This document shows, in pieces, positions 1 through 8,427 of a stretch of 64,000 nucleotides of DNA (positions within the stretch are counted from its first letter, which is position 1; the number at the start of each line of letters is the position of its first letter). The position numbers were made by a program, and so were the translations under genes. Location: positions 124,001 to 188,000 of the forward strand of contig NZ_LZYB01000001.1 in assembly GCF_001677335.1 (NCBI RefSeq), in the 5' to 3' direction. This DNA is from Erythrobacter dokdonensis DSW-74. GTDB lineage: Bacteria > Pseudomonadota > Alphaproteobacteria > Sphingomonadales > Sphingomonadaceae. Under the pieces are notes generated by a model that saw only the letters and a list, made by a program, of their open reading frames with translations, ran no database searches and was not told the DNA's origin.

Positions 1-824
1 TAGACCCGCACCTTCTCCAGCGAAGCGCCCTTGGTGCCGGTCAGCGGATCGAATTCGGATATGGCTTCGATCTCGTCGCCGAAGAAGCTGACCCGCCAGG
101 CCATGTCCTCGTAGTGCGAGGGGAAGATTTCGAGGCTGTCGCCGCGCACCCGGAAGCACCCCCGCGTGAAGGCCGCGTCGTTGCGCTTGTATTGCAGCGC
201 GACGAGCTTGCGGATCAGCTCGCGCTGGTCGACCACTTCGCCCGCCTTGATGTCGAAGATCATCGCCGAATAGGTCTCGACCGATCCGATGCCGTAGAGG
301 CAGGACACGGAGGCAACGATGATCACGTCGTCGCGCTCAAGCAGCGCGCGGGTGGCCGAGTGGCGCATCCGGTCGATCGCCTCGTTCACGCTCGACTCTT
401 TCTCGATATAGGTGTCCGAGCGCGGGACGTAGGCTTCGGGCTGGTAGTAGTCGTAATAGCTGACGAAATACTCGACCGCATTTTCGGGGAAGAAGCTCTT
501 GAATTCGCCGTAAAGCTGCGCGGCCAGGATCTTGTTCGGAGCGAGAATCAGCGCCGGGCGCTGCAAGGTTTCGATCACCTTGGCCATGGTGAAGGTCTTG
601 CCGCTCCCGGTGACGCCCAGCAGCACCTGCGTCTTCTCGCCTGCCAGCGCGCTTTCGGTAAGTTCGGCAATCGCGGTCGGCTGGTCGCCGGCCGGCTCGT
701 AGTCCGACACCAGCTTGAACGGGATCCCGCCCATCGACTTGTCGGGGCGCTGGGGGCGGTGCGGGGTGAAGTCCGCGCCCGTTTCGGGTTCGTCCAGTCC
801 GCGGCGGATCACGAGTTCGGCCAT
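1..824 (-). CDS. uvrB: UvrABC excinuclease subunit B, N-terminal part
   Basis: This is the first 274 or so codons of UvrB, the damage-verifying helicase-like subunit of nucleotide excision repair. The gene runs off the left edge of the window. The reading frame begins [10 protein letters not shown] and contains the Walker A motif GVTGSGKT and the beta-hairpin signature [11 protein letters not shown] that clamps one DNA strand, followed by [20 protein letters not shown]. The region before the first helicase motif is longer than in E. coli UvrB because of a polar extension of about 30 residues. The start at 824 is the first ATG in frame. Motif order and spacing leave no doubt about the family. 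The rest of the helicase domains and the UvrC-binding tail are outside the window. Confidence 0.95.
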   Translation of the reverse strand, partial: MAELVIRRGLDEPETGADFTPHRPQRPDKSMGGIPFKLVSDYEPAGDQPTAIAELTESALAGEKTQVLLGVTGSGKTFTMAKVIETLQRPALILAPNKILAAQLYGEFKSFFPENAVEYFVSYYDYYQPEAYVPRSDTYIEKESSVNEAIDRMRHSATRALLERDDVIIVASVSCLYGIGSVETYSAMIFDIKAGEVVDQRELIRKLVALQYKRNDAAFTRGCFRVRGDSLEIFPSHYEDMAWRVSFFGDEIEAISEFDPLTGTKGASLEKVRV

Positions 825-956
825 GGGCTGCCATATGAGGCCGCACCCCGCGCTTCTCAAGCATTTGCTTTTTCCCTGCGCGCTCCGGCGTGCAATCGGC
901 TATGCAGGCAATTCCAGCGGGTGCCGAGGTGGCGGCCCGGCAAGGGAGATGCAGCA

Positions 957-1499
957 ATGAAGCGGATGGCGATGATCGGGCTGATGGGCGCACTGGTGGC
1001 GGGCTGTTCTGGCGGCGCCGATAGCGGAGGGGCCGATGCCGACGGTGACGGCACCGTCTCCGCCGAGGAGATCGCCACCAAGGTCGAGGCCGAGGGTATC
1101 AAGCCCGAACCCGGCCAGTACAAGGCCACCATCACGATGACCGCAATGGAAATCCCCGGGATGCCTGCCGACATGGCAGGACACGGCACCGGCATGACCA
1201 CGACCACCGAATACTGTCTTACGCAAGAAGACGTTCAGGACGGCTTCGAGGAGATGATGAAGCGCGGCCAAAACGGCGACTGTTCCTATGAAAGCTTCAA
1301 TCTCGATGACGGCAATTTCGATGCCGTGATGGTGTGCCGCACTCCCGAAGGCGATGCGCGCATGAGCATGGAGGGCACCGCCACCCCGACCACATCCGAT
1401 TTCACTGCCACCATGGCAATGAATGTGCCGGAAATGGGCGAGGGCAAGATGACCTTTGCCGCAAAGCACGAAAGGATCGGCGACTGTCCGGCCCAGTAG
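957..1499 (+). CDS. DUF3617 domain-containing lipoprotein
   Basis: The gene encodes a small exported protein of 180 residues. It begins MKRMAMIGLMGALVAGCSGG, a signal peptide ending in a lipobox (VAGC), so it is probably lipid-anchored in the periplasm. The mature part starts with an acidic low-complexity stretch and then shows the DUF3617 pattern: a KPGQYK-like opening (EPGQYKATITM), then a TTTEYCLT segment with paired cysteines further on (GDCSYE, VMVCRT, GDCPAQ). The function of DUF3617 is unknown. The ATG at 957 has an AAGGGAGAT Shine-Dalgarno upstream. The open frame extends far upstream, but there it only shadows uvrB on the other strand. Confidence 0.8.
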   Translation: MKRMAMIGLMGALVAGCSGGADSGGADADGDGTVSAEEIATKVEAEGIKPEPGQYKATITMTAMEIPGMPADMAGHGTGMTTTTEYCLTQEDVQDGFEEMMKRGQNGDCSYESFNLDDGNFDAVMVCRTPEGDARMSMEGTATPTTSDFTATMAMNVPEMGEGKMTFAAKHERIGDCPAQ

Positions 1500-1524
1500 T
1501 CCAGCCCGGTAGAATGTGTCGGAT

Positions 1525-1542
1525 TTGTTACGCGCGTTACAA
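1525..1542. promoter_or_regulatory. Near-palindrome upstream of the alpha/beta hydrolase gene
   Basis: TTGTTACGCGCGTTACAA is an 18-nt palindrome with a single mismatched pair. It lies 40 nt before the next gene in an AT-rich spacer. Its symmetry and position suit a regulator-binding site, but no known operator was recognised, and the assignment is an inference. Confidence 0.3.
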
Positions 1543-1582
1543 TTAATTGAACATTCATTCCGGTTCTGGCTTGTAGGGCGTC

Positions 1583-2416
1583 ATGAAGCAGCCCCGCATC
1601 GGTCTTGATCGTCCTGTGCTGCCTGCTCCGCTGGTCGCGGCGGCAGGCGCCGTGGGCGCGCGCGCGCAGCAGGCCTATGTCGCCTCCGGCCTTGCCCGCC
1701 GGGTGGAGCTGGCGCGCGAAATCATTCCCGAGGAGCATGAGGCCGGCAAGCCCAAGCTGGCACGGATGCTGGGCGAGGCCGATGTGCTGCTCGAACCTTT
1801 CCGCCGTCCGCGCCGCAAGCTGGACATCGCGGCCACCGCCAATCCGCAGATGGTGATGGTCCTGCCCGGCTTTGCGACCCATCCGGTGCGCATGCGCTAT
1901 CTCGCGCAGGCGATCGAAGCGGCAGGCCATCGCACCAAACGCTGGGGTCTGGGGTTCAACTGGGGCGCGGACGAGGAACGTTTCGAGCTGCTCGAGGCGA
2001 GGCTTGCCGATCTGCACGCGCGCCATGGCCGGCCCGTGGTGCTGCTCGGCTGGAGTCTCGGCGGTCTGTTCGCGCGCGAACTCGCCAAGCGGCAGCCGGG
2101 CGCGGTTGCCAAGGTCATCACCATGGGATCGCCCTTTTCCGGCTCCCCGCGCGCCAACAATGTCTGGCGGGCCTACCAGTTCATCGCCGGCCATTCGGTC
2201 GATGCCCCGCCGGTCGAGACCGATCTTGCCGCCAAGCCGCCGATGGAAACTGTCGCGCTGTGGAGCCCCAATGACGGCGTGATCGCTCCGCGCTGCGCTG
2301 CCGGGCGGGCCGGGGAGCGCGACCGTGCGATTGCCCTGCGCTGCACGCATATCGGCTTCACCTATGACCCGCAGGTTATCGCCGCCCTGCTGGCCGAGCT
2401 CGAAGTCACCCGCTGA
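1583..2416 (+). CDS. Alpha/beta hydrolase (esterase/lipase-like)
   Basis: This 277-residue protein is a predicted alpha/beta-hydrolase-fold enzyme. The segment around residues 90-100 (MVMVLPGFATHP) matches the oxyanion-hole strand. The nucleophile elbow is GWSLGG at about residue 155, and a later D/H pair (SPNDGVI and CTHIGF) fits the acid and base of the triad. Nothing indicates the substrate. It has no signal peptide, so it is probably cytoplasmic. It sits 101 nt upstream of the ATP-grasp gene on the same strand, so it may or may not belong to that cluster. Confidence 0.8.
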   Translation: MKQPRIGLDRPVLPAPLVAAAGAVGARAQQAYVASGLARRVELAREIIPEEHEAGKPKLARMLGEADVLLEPFRRPRRKLDIAATANPQMVMVLPGFATHPVRMRYLAQAIEAAGHRTKRWGLGFNWGADEERFELLEARLADLHARHGRPVVLLGWSLGGLFARELAKRQPGAVAKVITMGSPFSGSPRANNVWRAYQFIAGHSVDAPPVETDLAAKPPMETVALWSPNDGVIAPRCAAGRAGERDRAIALRCTHIGFTYDPQVIAALLAELEVTR

Positions 2417-2517
2417 CAGCGGCGCGGGCAAAGATCGCCCGCAGCACAGCAAGCGCTTTTCTTTTGCAAAACCCCGGTTAGATTGCTGCAATGCACCCAA
2501 GGGTGATGCGGGGGTCA

Positions 2518-3948
2518 ATGAGCGCGGGTAACGGCACTTTCGATGAAATGTTCGATGGCGATGGCCAGACGCGGCCCGCCTATGCCGAATATTGCCGCTG
2601 GTTCGCAGAACAGCCCGGAGAATTCCTCAAGCGCAAGAACCGCGAGGCGGACGACACCTTCCGCCGCACCGGCATCACCTTCAATGTCTATGGCGAGAAC
2701 GAGGCGGAAGAACGCCTGATCCCCTTCGACATGGTGCCGCGCATCATCACCGCAAGCGAATGGCGGCGGCTGTCGCGCGGGATCGAGCAGCGGGTGCGGG
2801 CGCTCAATTCCTTTCTCTACGACCTGTATCACCGTCAGGAGATCGTGCGCGCCGGGCGCCTGCCCGAACGCCTGTTGCAAAGCAATGATGCGTGGCTGGC
2901 CAACATGGTCGGCTTCACCCCTCCGGGCGGAATCTACACCCATATCGTCGGCATCGATCTCGTGCGCACCGGCCCGGACGAATTCTTCGTGCTGGAGGAT
3001 AATGCCCGCACGCCCTCGGGGGTCTCCTACATGCTGGAGAACCGCGAGACGATGATGGCGATGTTCCCCGACCTGTTCAGCCGGGTGGCGGTGGAGAGCG
3101 TCTCCAACTATCCGCGCCGCCTCGCCCGCAGCCTTGCAGCCTGCGTTCCGCCCGCCTTTGCCGGCGGCAAGCCCACGGTCGCGGTGCTGACGCCGGGCAT
3201 CTACAATTCGGCCTATTTCGAACACGCCTTCCTTGCCGACCAGATGGGCGCCGAACTGGTCGAGGGCAGCGACCTGCGCGTGGTCGGCGGTCGGGTGCAG
3301 ATGCGCACCACGCGCGGCTACAAACCGATCGACGTGCTCTATCGCCGGGTCGATGACGATTTCCTCGATCCGCTGACCTTCAATCCCGAAAGCGCGCTGG
3401 GCGTGCCGGGCATCATGGATGTCTATCGCGCAGGCGGCATCACCATCGCCAATGCGCCCGGCACCGGGGTGGCCGACGACAAGGCGATCTATTCCTTCAT
3501 GCCCGAGATCGTCGAATTCTACACCGGCGAGAAGCCGCTGCTGCCCAACGTTCAGACCTGGCGCTGCGCCGATGCGGACAGCCTCGCCTATGTGCTCGAC
3601 AATCTCGCGGAACTGGTGGTCAAGGAAGTCCATGGTTCGGGCGGCTACGGGATGCTGATCGGGCCGACCGCTTCGAAGCGCGAGATCGCCGCCTTCCGCG
3701 ACAAGCTGAAGGCGCGGCCGGAAAACTATATTGCCCAGCCCACGCTCGCGCTGTCGACCTGCCCGATCTACACCCGCGCCGGGCTCGCGCCGCGCCATGT
3801 CGATCTGCGCCCCTTCGTGCTGGTCTCGCCAGAAGGCATCGACATCACGCCGGGCGGCCTCACGCGGGTGGCGCTCAAGAAGGGGTCGCTGGTGGTCAAT
3901 TCCTCGCAAGGGGGCGGCACCAAGGATACCTGGGTGCTCAAGGACTAG
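2518..3948 (+). CDS. Circularly permuted ATP-grasp protein
   Basis: The gene encodes a 476-residue member of the circularly permuted ATP-grasp family (COG2308 type), predicted to form amide bonds using ATP. Recognisable segments include RPAYAEY near the N-terminus, an ITFNVYGENEAEERLIPFD block, a VLEDNARTPSGVSYM block and a nucleotide-binding stretch KEVHGSGGYGMLIGP near residue 375. The frame stays open to 2491, but the ATG at 2518 has a purine-rich GCGGGGGTCA stretch before it and gives the usual N-terminus. It is followed 18 nt later by the alpha-E gene and then by transglutaminase and Anbu genes, the conserved gene set in which this family normally occurs. The substrate is not known. Comparative-genomics proposals that such sets make and degrade peptide tags remain unproven. 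Confidence 0.92.
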   Translation: MSAGNGTFDEMFDGDGQTRPAYAEYCRWFAEQPGEFLKRKNREADDTFRRTGITFNVYGENEAEERLIPFDMVPRIITASEWRRLSRGIEQRVRALNSFLYDLYHRQEIVRAGRLPERLLQSNDAWLANMVGFTPPGGIYTHIVGIDLVRTGPDEFFVLEDNARTPSGVSYMLENRETMMAMFPDLFSRVAVESVSNYPRRLARSLAACVPPAFAGGKPTVAVLTPGIYNSAYFEHAFLADQMGAELVEGSDLRVVGGRVQMRTTRGYKPIDVLYRRVDDDFLDPLTFNPESALGVPGIMDVYRAGGITIANAPGTGVADDKAIYSFMPEIVEFYTGEKPLLPNVQTWRCADADSLAYVLDNLAELVVKEVHGSGGYGMLIGPTASKREIAAFRDKLKARPENYIAQPTLALSTCPIYTRAGLAPRHVDLRPFVLVSPEGIDITPGGLTRVALKKGSLVVNSSQGGGTKDTWVLKD

Positions 3949-3966
3949 GATGGGGGGACACAAACC

Positions 3967-4911
3967 ATGCTAGGCCGCACCGCCAACGGGCTGTTCTGGA
4001 TGTTCCGCTATCTCGAGCGGGCCGAGAACACCGCGCGCCTGCTCGATGCGGCGCTGCGCATGGCGCTGACCCGCGATCTGGTGACCGCCGAGGCCGAATG
4101 GCGTTCGGTGATCGCCACCTTGGGCCTGCAAGCTCCCTACGAGGCCGCGAACGAGGGATATGACGGGGCGTCCGTCTGGAACTTCGTGCTGCGCGGGCCA
4201 TCCAACCCCGGCAATGTCCGGGCGATGTTCGGCGCGGTGCGCAGCAATGCGCGCATGGCGCGGATCAACATCTCCTCCGACGTGTGGGAAGCGGTCAACG
4301 ACAACTGGATGAAGCTCGACAAGCTGCTGGCGCGGCCCGTGGGGCAGACCGCAGTGGGCGAAGTGCTCGGCGCAATCCGGCGCGCGGGCACGCAGGTCCA
4401 CGGCGCCTTCGACGGGTCGATGCTGCGCGACGAGGGTTATCATTTCAGCCGCGCGGGCACCTTCATCGAACGCGCCGACAGCACGGCGCGCATTCTCGAC
4501 ATGAAATATTTCCTGCTGCTGCCATCGCTCTCCTATGTCGGGTCGAGCCTCGACACCGGGCAGTGGGAACAGGTGCTGCGCTCGGTCGCCGGGGCGCGGG
4601 TCTATAGCTGGCTCAACGCCGGCCAGATCGAGGCGCGCGGGATTGTCGATTTCCTGGTGCTCGACGACCGTTTTCCCAGGAGCCTTGCCTTCTGCCGCAA
4701 CGCGCTGCGCGACAATCTTTCGGCGCTCGCGCGGATGCACGCCCGCGAAGGGCGCTGCAATGCGCTGATGCACGAGGCCGACGCGCGGATAAACCATCTC
4801 ACCGTCGACCAGATCTTCGATCAGGGACTGCACGAATTCCTTGTCGATTTCCTCTCCCGCAACGCCGCGATCTCGCAGGCGATTGCCGAAGATTACAGGT
4901 TTCACGCATGA
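3967..4911 (+). CDS. Alpha-E domain protein of the ATP-grasp/Anbu cluster
   Basis: This 314-residue, largely alpha-helical protein opens MLGRTANGLFWMFRYLERAE, the hallmark of the alpha-E family (COG2307). The family is almost always encoded next to the circularly permuted ATP-grasp protein and is sometimes fused to it. Repeated conserved R and E residues occur in helices (YHFSRAGTFIERADSTARIL around residues 160-180). No catalytic activity is established. The protein is presumed to act with the ATP-grasp enzyme. It begins 18 nt after that gene and overlaps the transglutaminase gene by 4 nt (ATGA), so the three are very probably co-translated. Confidence 0.93.
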   Translation: MLGRTANGLFWMFRYLERAENTARLLDAALRMALTRDLVTAEAEWRSVIATLGLQAPYEAANEGYDGASVWNFVLRGPSNPGNVRAMFGAVRSNARMARINISSDVWEAVNDNWMKLDKLLARPVGQTAVGEVLGAIRRAGTQVHGAFDGSMLRDEGYHFSRAGTFIERADSTARILDMKYFLLLPSLSYVGSSLDTGQWEQVLRSVAGARVYSWLNAGQIEARGIVDFLVLDDRFPRSLAFCRNALRDNLSALARMHAREGRCNALMHEADARINHLTVDQIFDQGLHEFLVDFLSRNAAISQAIAEDYRFHA

Positions 4912-5768
4912 GCAGGATGACCCTCGCGATCCGCCACACCACGCATTACGCCTTTGCCGATCCGGTCATGCACGCGCTCCAGCGGCTGCGGCTGACGCCG
5001 AAGGAAACGCAGGGCCAGCGCATCATCGAATGGCGCATGACCTTCGCAAACGCCCATGCCGAGCTTGAATATGACGACCAGCATTTCAACCACGTCACCC
5101 TGATCGGCATCGATCCGGGCGCGCGCGAGGTGACGGTGACTTGCGAGGGGGTGGTCGAGACCGAGGACAATGCCGGCGTCATCGGCCGCCATTCGGGCCA
5201 CCTGCCGCTATGGAGTTTCCTGCGCCAGACGCCGCTGACCCGCCCGGGGCCGAAACTGCGTGCCCTGCTGCGCGAGGTGCCGGGTTCGGCGGGGGAAGCA
5301 CCGCTCGATTTCCTTCATGCGCTGTCCGCGCTGGTCCGCGAACGGATCGCCTATGAAACCGGACGGACCCATTCCGCGACCACCGCCGAGGAAGCCGTCG
5401 GCCATGGCTATGGCGTGTGCCAGGACCACGCCCACATCTTCATCGGCGCGGCGCGGGCGAGCGGCATCCCGGCGCGCTATGTCAGCGGCTATCTTATGAT
5501 GGACGACCGGATCGAACAGGAAGCCACTCACGCCTGGGCCGAAGCCCATGTCGAGGGGCTGGGCTGGGTCGGGTTCGACGTGTCGAACGGCATCTGTCCT
5601 GATCCGCGCTATGTGCGCGTGGCGACGGGGAGCGACTATCGTGATGCCGCGCCGGTGACCGGCATCAGCTTCGGCGGCACAGAGGAAGTGCTGCGGGTCG
5701 ATGTTGCGGTGTCGGCCCATGCGCCCCGATCCGGCCAGGGCCAGCAGCAGGAACAGACCACGCAATAG
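4908..5768 (+). CDS. Transglutaminase-like cysteine peptidase
   Basis: This 286-residue protein has a bacterial transglutaminase N-terminal beta domain (residues about 1-80, opening TLAIRHTTHYAF) followed by a transglutaminase-like core. The catalytic triad is visible: Cys171 in GVCQDHAH, His208 in THAWAEAHV and Asp224 in VGFDVSNG. In bacteria these enzymes are usually peptidases or isopeptidases rather than cross-linkers. The start overlaps the alpha-E stop (ATGA). The last 25 residues are a Gln/Ser-rich, apparently disordered tail. It is the third gene of the Anbu-type cluster and may remove what the ATP-grasp enzyme adds, though that is inference. Confidence 0.92.
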   Translation: MSRMTLAIRHTTHYAFADPVMHALQRLRLTPKETQGQRIIEWRMTFANAHAELEYDDQHFNHVTLIGIDPGAREVTVTCEGVVETEDNAGVIGRHSGHLPLWSFLRQTPLTRPGPKLRALLREVPGSAGEAPLDFLHALSALVRERIAYETGRTHSATTAEEAVGHGYGVCQDHAHIFIGAARASGIPARYVSGYLMMDDRIEQEATHAWAEAHVEGLGWVGFDVSNGICPDPRYVRVATGSDYRDAAPVTGISFGGTEEVLRVDVAVSAHAPRSGQGQQQEQTTQ

Positions 5769-5860
5769 GCCGCAAGGGGGCCACACGCAGCTTTGCGCGC
5801 GCGCCCGCTTTGGGCTAGGGCAGCGCGCCCGCTTGGCCGGGCCAGGGGAGACGAACCGAC

Positions 5861-6607
5861 ATGACCTATTGCGTTGGCATGGTGCTCGACAAGGGCCTGG
5901 TGCTGATGAGCGACACCCGCACCAATTCGGGCGTCGACAACATCTCGACCTTCCGCAAGCTGTTCCACTGGAACGTGCCGGGCGAACGCATGATCGCGGT
6001 GATGACCGCAGGCAATCTTGCTACCACGCAAGCGGTCATCAGCCAGCTCGAGGAACGCACCAAGGCTCCGTCCGAGCGCGACAATACGCTGCTCAAGGGG
6101 CCGACCATGTTCCAGGTCGCGACCGAGATCGGCCGCCTGCTGCGCACCACGATCGAGGAGGTGCAGCGCGCCAATGGCGATGGCGGCAAGGGGCGTTTCT
6201 CGGCCACGATGATCCTTGCCGGACAGATCGCCGGGATGCAGCCGCGCCTGTTCATGATCTATCCGGAAGGCAATTTCATCGAGGCAAGCTGGGACACCCC
6301 GTTCTTCCAGATCGGCGAAACCAAGTATGGCCGCCCGATCCTGATCCGTGGCTATGACCGCGACATGAGCTTCGAGGATGCGGTCAAGCTGATGATGGTC
6401 AGCTTCGATTCCACCATCAAGGCGAACCTGTCGGTGGGCCTGCCGCTCGATCTGCTGGTGATCGGCAAGGATAGGTTTGCCGCCACGCACGAACACCGCG
6501 TCAGCGCCGAGGATCCCTATTTCGCCACGATCTCATCGGGTTGGGGCGATGCGCTGCGTTCGGCCTTCCATTCGCTCCCGCCTTACGCATTCGGTGACGA
6601 GACCTGA
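5861..6607 (+). CDS. Anbu proteasome-like peptidase
   Basis: The gene encodes a 248-residue proteasome-type beta-subunit of the Anbu (COG3484) family. The protein starts MTYCVGMVLDKGLVLMSDTR. Removal of Met would expose Thr1 as the nucleophile, and counting from it Asp17 and Lys32 sit in the usual proteasomal active-site positions. There is no propeptide, which is typical of Anbu. Known Anbu proteins form open helical rings rather than closed barrels, and their substrates are unsettled. A GGGGAG Shine-Dalgarno precedes the ATG. The 92-nt gap after the transglutaminase gene still allows one transcript. Linkage to ATP-grasp, alpha-E and transglutaminase genes is the classic context for this family. 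Confidence 0.95.
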   Translation: MTYCVGMVLDKGLVLMSDTRTNSGVDNISTFRKLFHWNVPGERMIAVMTAGNLATTQAVISQLEERTKAPSERDNTLLKGPTMFQVATEIGRLLRTTIEEVQRANGDGGKGRFSATMILAGQIAGMQPRLFMIYPEGNFIEASWDTPFFQIGETKYGRPILIRGYDRDMSFEDAVKLMMVSFDSTIKANLSVGLPLDLLVIGKDRFAATHEHRVSAEDPYFATISSGWGDALRSAFHSLPPYAFGDET

Positions 6608-6749
6608 CTTGCGAGCCAGATCAAGGTTCGTTTTGGATTGAATTTCATGTTGATTTTCAGTGGTTTGACCGGTCGGGGATATAGTAATTCCTCCGGATCG
6701 GGGGCGACCCTGCGTGAAATGCGTAAGGGCTTGGCGCAGTCATCGTCAC

Positions 6750-7370
6750 ATGACACGCAAAGCCTCTCTCCATTTCATCGATTCCTGCAGCCGCCAGCGT
6801 GCAGAACTGGCGCGCGTCGGATTTGCCCTCGGCCATCATTGCGAAGTCTACGGCGATCTGTCGGAGCTTTCCGTGCACCCGCCGCGCGAGGGCATCATCA
6901 TTGCCCGTGACACGGCCGAGGAAGGCGGGGTGGGGATGATCCTCGACCGTCTCAGCCGTCTCGGCATCTGGCTGCCCATGATAGCCGTGGACGTGCAGCC
7001 GCGTCCGGGCCGGATTGTCGAGGCGATAAAATCGGGCGCGCTGGATTATCTTGCCCTGCCGCTTGATCCGGAGCGCTTCACCCGCTGTCTCGCCAGGATC
7101 GGCAAGGAGGCCGAACAGTTCGGCGCCGCCCGCCGCCGCATGATCGAGGCGCGTGATCGCATCTCGACCCTGTCGGCCCGCGAACGCGAGGTGCTCGACT
7201 GGCTGGCCGAAGGCAGCAGCAACAAGGCGATTGCGCGCGAGCTCGATATCAGCCCGCGCACGGTGGAAATCCATCGCGCCAACATGATGAACAAGCTTGG
7301 TGCGCGCCACGCTGCCGAGGCCGTGCGGCTGCGTCTGGAAGCCAAGCTCGAACCGAAATTGCGGGCCTGA
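6750..7370 (+). CDS. LuxR/FixJ-type response regulator with degenerate receiver
   Basis: This 206-residue regulator has an N-terminal receiver-like domain (about residues 1-125) and a C-terminal LuxR helix-turn-helix (LSAREREVLDWLAEGSSNKA, then SPRTVEIHRANMMNKL). The helix-turn-helix is intact. The receiver departs from consensus: the acidic pair is reduced to IDS, the normal phospho-acceptor strand reads GIIIARDTAEE, and the conserved lysine before the final helix is missing in LALPLDPERF. It may therefore work without phosphorylation. A GTG start at 6714 is an alternative; the ATG at 6750 gives the natural family N-terminus. It lies 142 nt downstream of the Anbu gene on the same strand, with an AT-rich promoter-like spacer between them. 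Confidence 0.85.
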   Translation: MTRKASLHFIDSCSRQRAELARVGFALGHHCEVYGDLSELSVHPPREGIIIARDTAEEGGVGMILDRLSRLGIWLPMIAVDVQPRPGRIVEAIKSGALDYLALPLDPERFTRCLARIGKEAEQFGAARRRMIEARDRISTLSAREREVLDWLAEGSSNKAIARELDISPRTVEIHRANMMNKLGARHAAEAVRLRLEAKLEPKLRA

Positions 7371-7580
7371 CGAAGAGAGCGGGCAATCCCGTGCAGAAAC
7401 ACGGGTCAGCAGCGCCACCTGCTTTCAGTCAGGCCAGAGCAATCAGGAACTTAAGTTGGCCCGGTGCCCCCGGGCGGCCCCGATGCTTTTGGTGGTTCAG
7501 CAGCGTTGGGGCCGCCAAACCGGTCCCTCGCAAGACCGGCCGGCCCGGAGTTCCGATGTGCAATCGCTGTCCGGTCGTGC
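7371..7580. other. Intergenic region with three inverted repeats
   Basis: This 210-nt convergent spacer separates the regulator from the extensin-like gene. It holds a short hairpin CCCGTG/CACGGG at 7388-7405, a perfect 9-bp inverted repeat GGCGGCCCC (7473-7481) / GGGGCCGCC (7508-7516), and CCGGTC/GACCGG at about 7520-7540. None is followed by a clear T-tract. They could be termination or RNA-stability structures, or a small RNA. No protein gene is supported. Confidence 0.4.
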
Positions 7581-8309
7581 TCAGCGGCAGAATTTGCCGC
7601 CCGTGCCTTCGAGATGGAAATGATCCTCGTGCGCGGCGTTGTAATCCGGTCCCAGCACCGTGCCGAAGCGCTTGCAGGCGCTCTTGTGCACCACGCGCAG
7701 GAATTCGCGGGTGGCCGCATCGCCGCCCCGCCAATCGCGCCGCAGCATGATCCGGCGACCATCCTCCAGCACGAAACCCGATACATCGATCGCCTCGGCG
7801 CGGGCATGGGCTGAACGCCGTTCGGTACCCGCGACATTGCGGCACGAATAGGAGCCCATCGTTTCGATCCGCGCGATCGGGCTGCCGAGGATCTGGCGCG
7901 CGGCGCGGTCCACGCCGAAGCGCGCCCAGTCGCTGAAGGCCTTTGCCGTGCCGCACCGCACCGGGCCGAGATTGCTGACCCCGAAAGTCGACCGGTCGCC
8001 GGCGAGCGCCGACAATTGCACCGTGCCCAGCTTGTTGCAGCCCGGCGCGGCATAGGTGTCGGGCAGGGGCTGGAACCGCGCGCCGGTCGCACCGAGATCG
8101 GCAAGGCAACCCCGTTCCGCGCTATCCGGAGCATAGCTTTGCGGGGCCGAGGCGATGCGGGCGGCAGGGCTTGCCTGCGTGCTACCGGCGCGACTGGCGG
8201 AACCCGCCGCCGCGCCGCTGCCACCGCCGGGCACAAGCGAACCGCAGCCCGCCAGCGCCAGCGCGCCGGCCAGCAATGTCCATCCGCGAAGAAGTGCGTT
8301 TCCCGTCAT
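7581..8309 (-). CDS. Extensin-like C-terminal domain lipoprotein
   Basis: This 242-residue exported protein carries the bacterial extensin-like C-terminal domain. The N-terminus is a signal peptide ending LALAGCGS, a lipobox, followed by a Gly/Ala/Ser-rich linker to about residue 65. The domain shows a GCLADLGATG opening, a CNKLGTVQLS block, SAHARAEAIDVSGF, and a terminal HEDHFHLEG. The last two resemble the metal-binding D and HxH pattern of LAS/M15-type peptidases, so a murein peptidase role is possible but not proven. Paired cysteines suggest periplasmic disulfides. The ATG at 8309 was chosen because it places the signal peptide at the N-terminus. Confidence 0.85.
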   Translation of the reverse strand: MTGNALLRGWTLLAGALALAGCGSLVPGGGSGAAAGSASRAGSTQASPAARIASAPQSYAPDSAERGCLADLGATGARFQPLPDTYAAPGCNKLGTVQLSALAGDRSTFGVSNLGPVRCGTAKAFSDWARFGVDRAARQILGSPIARIETMGSYSCRNVAGTERRSAHARAEAIDVSGFVLEDGRRIMLRRDWRGGDAATREFLRVVHKSACKRFGTVLGPDYNAAHEDHFHLEGTGGKFCR

Positions 8310-8427
8310 GACCAAGGAATATTGGGCAGAAATGGTTAACGGAGCGAAAACAAATGCGCTCAAGCGCGCCGTGCCTGCGACCACAGCACCGCCCGCAAAG
8401 CCTTTGCGGACAACAAGATGGCGGGTC

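Noticed and set aside
1286..2518. Minus-strand open frame of 410 codons spanning the DUF3617 end and the hydrolase
   Set aside because: It crosses two genes and an AT-rich spacer with no coding signal; the plus-strand genes have clear motifs.
2515..3963. Open frame of 482 codons antisense to the ATP-grasp gene
   Set aside because: It has no motif or start context and is antisense to a conserved family member.
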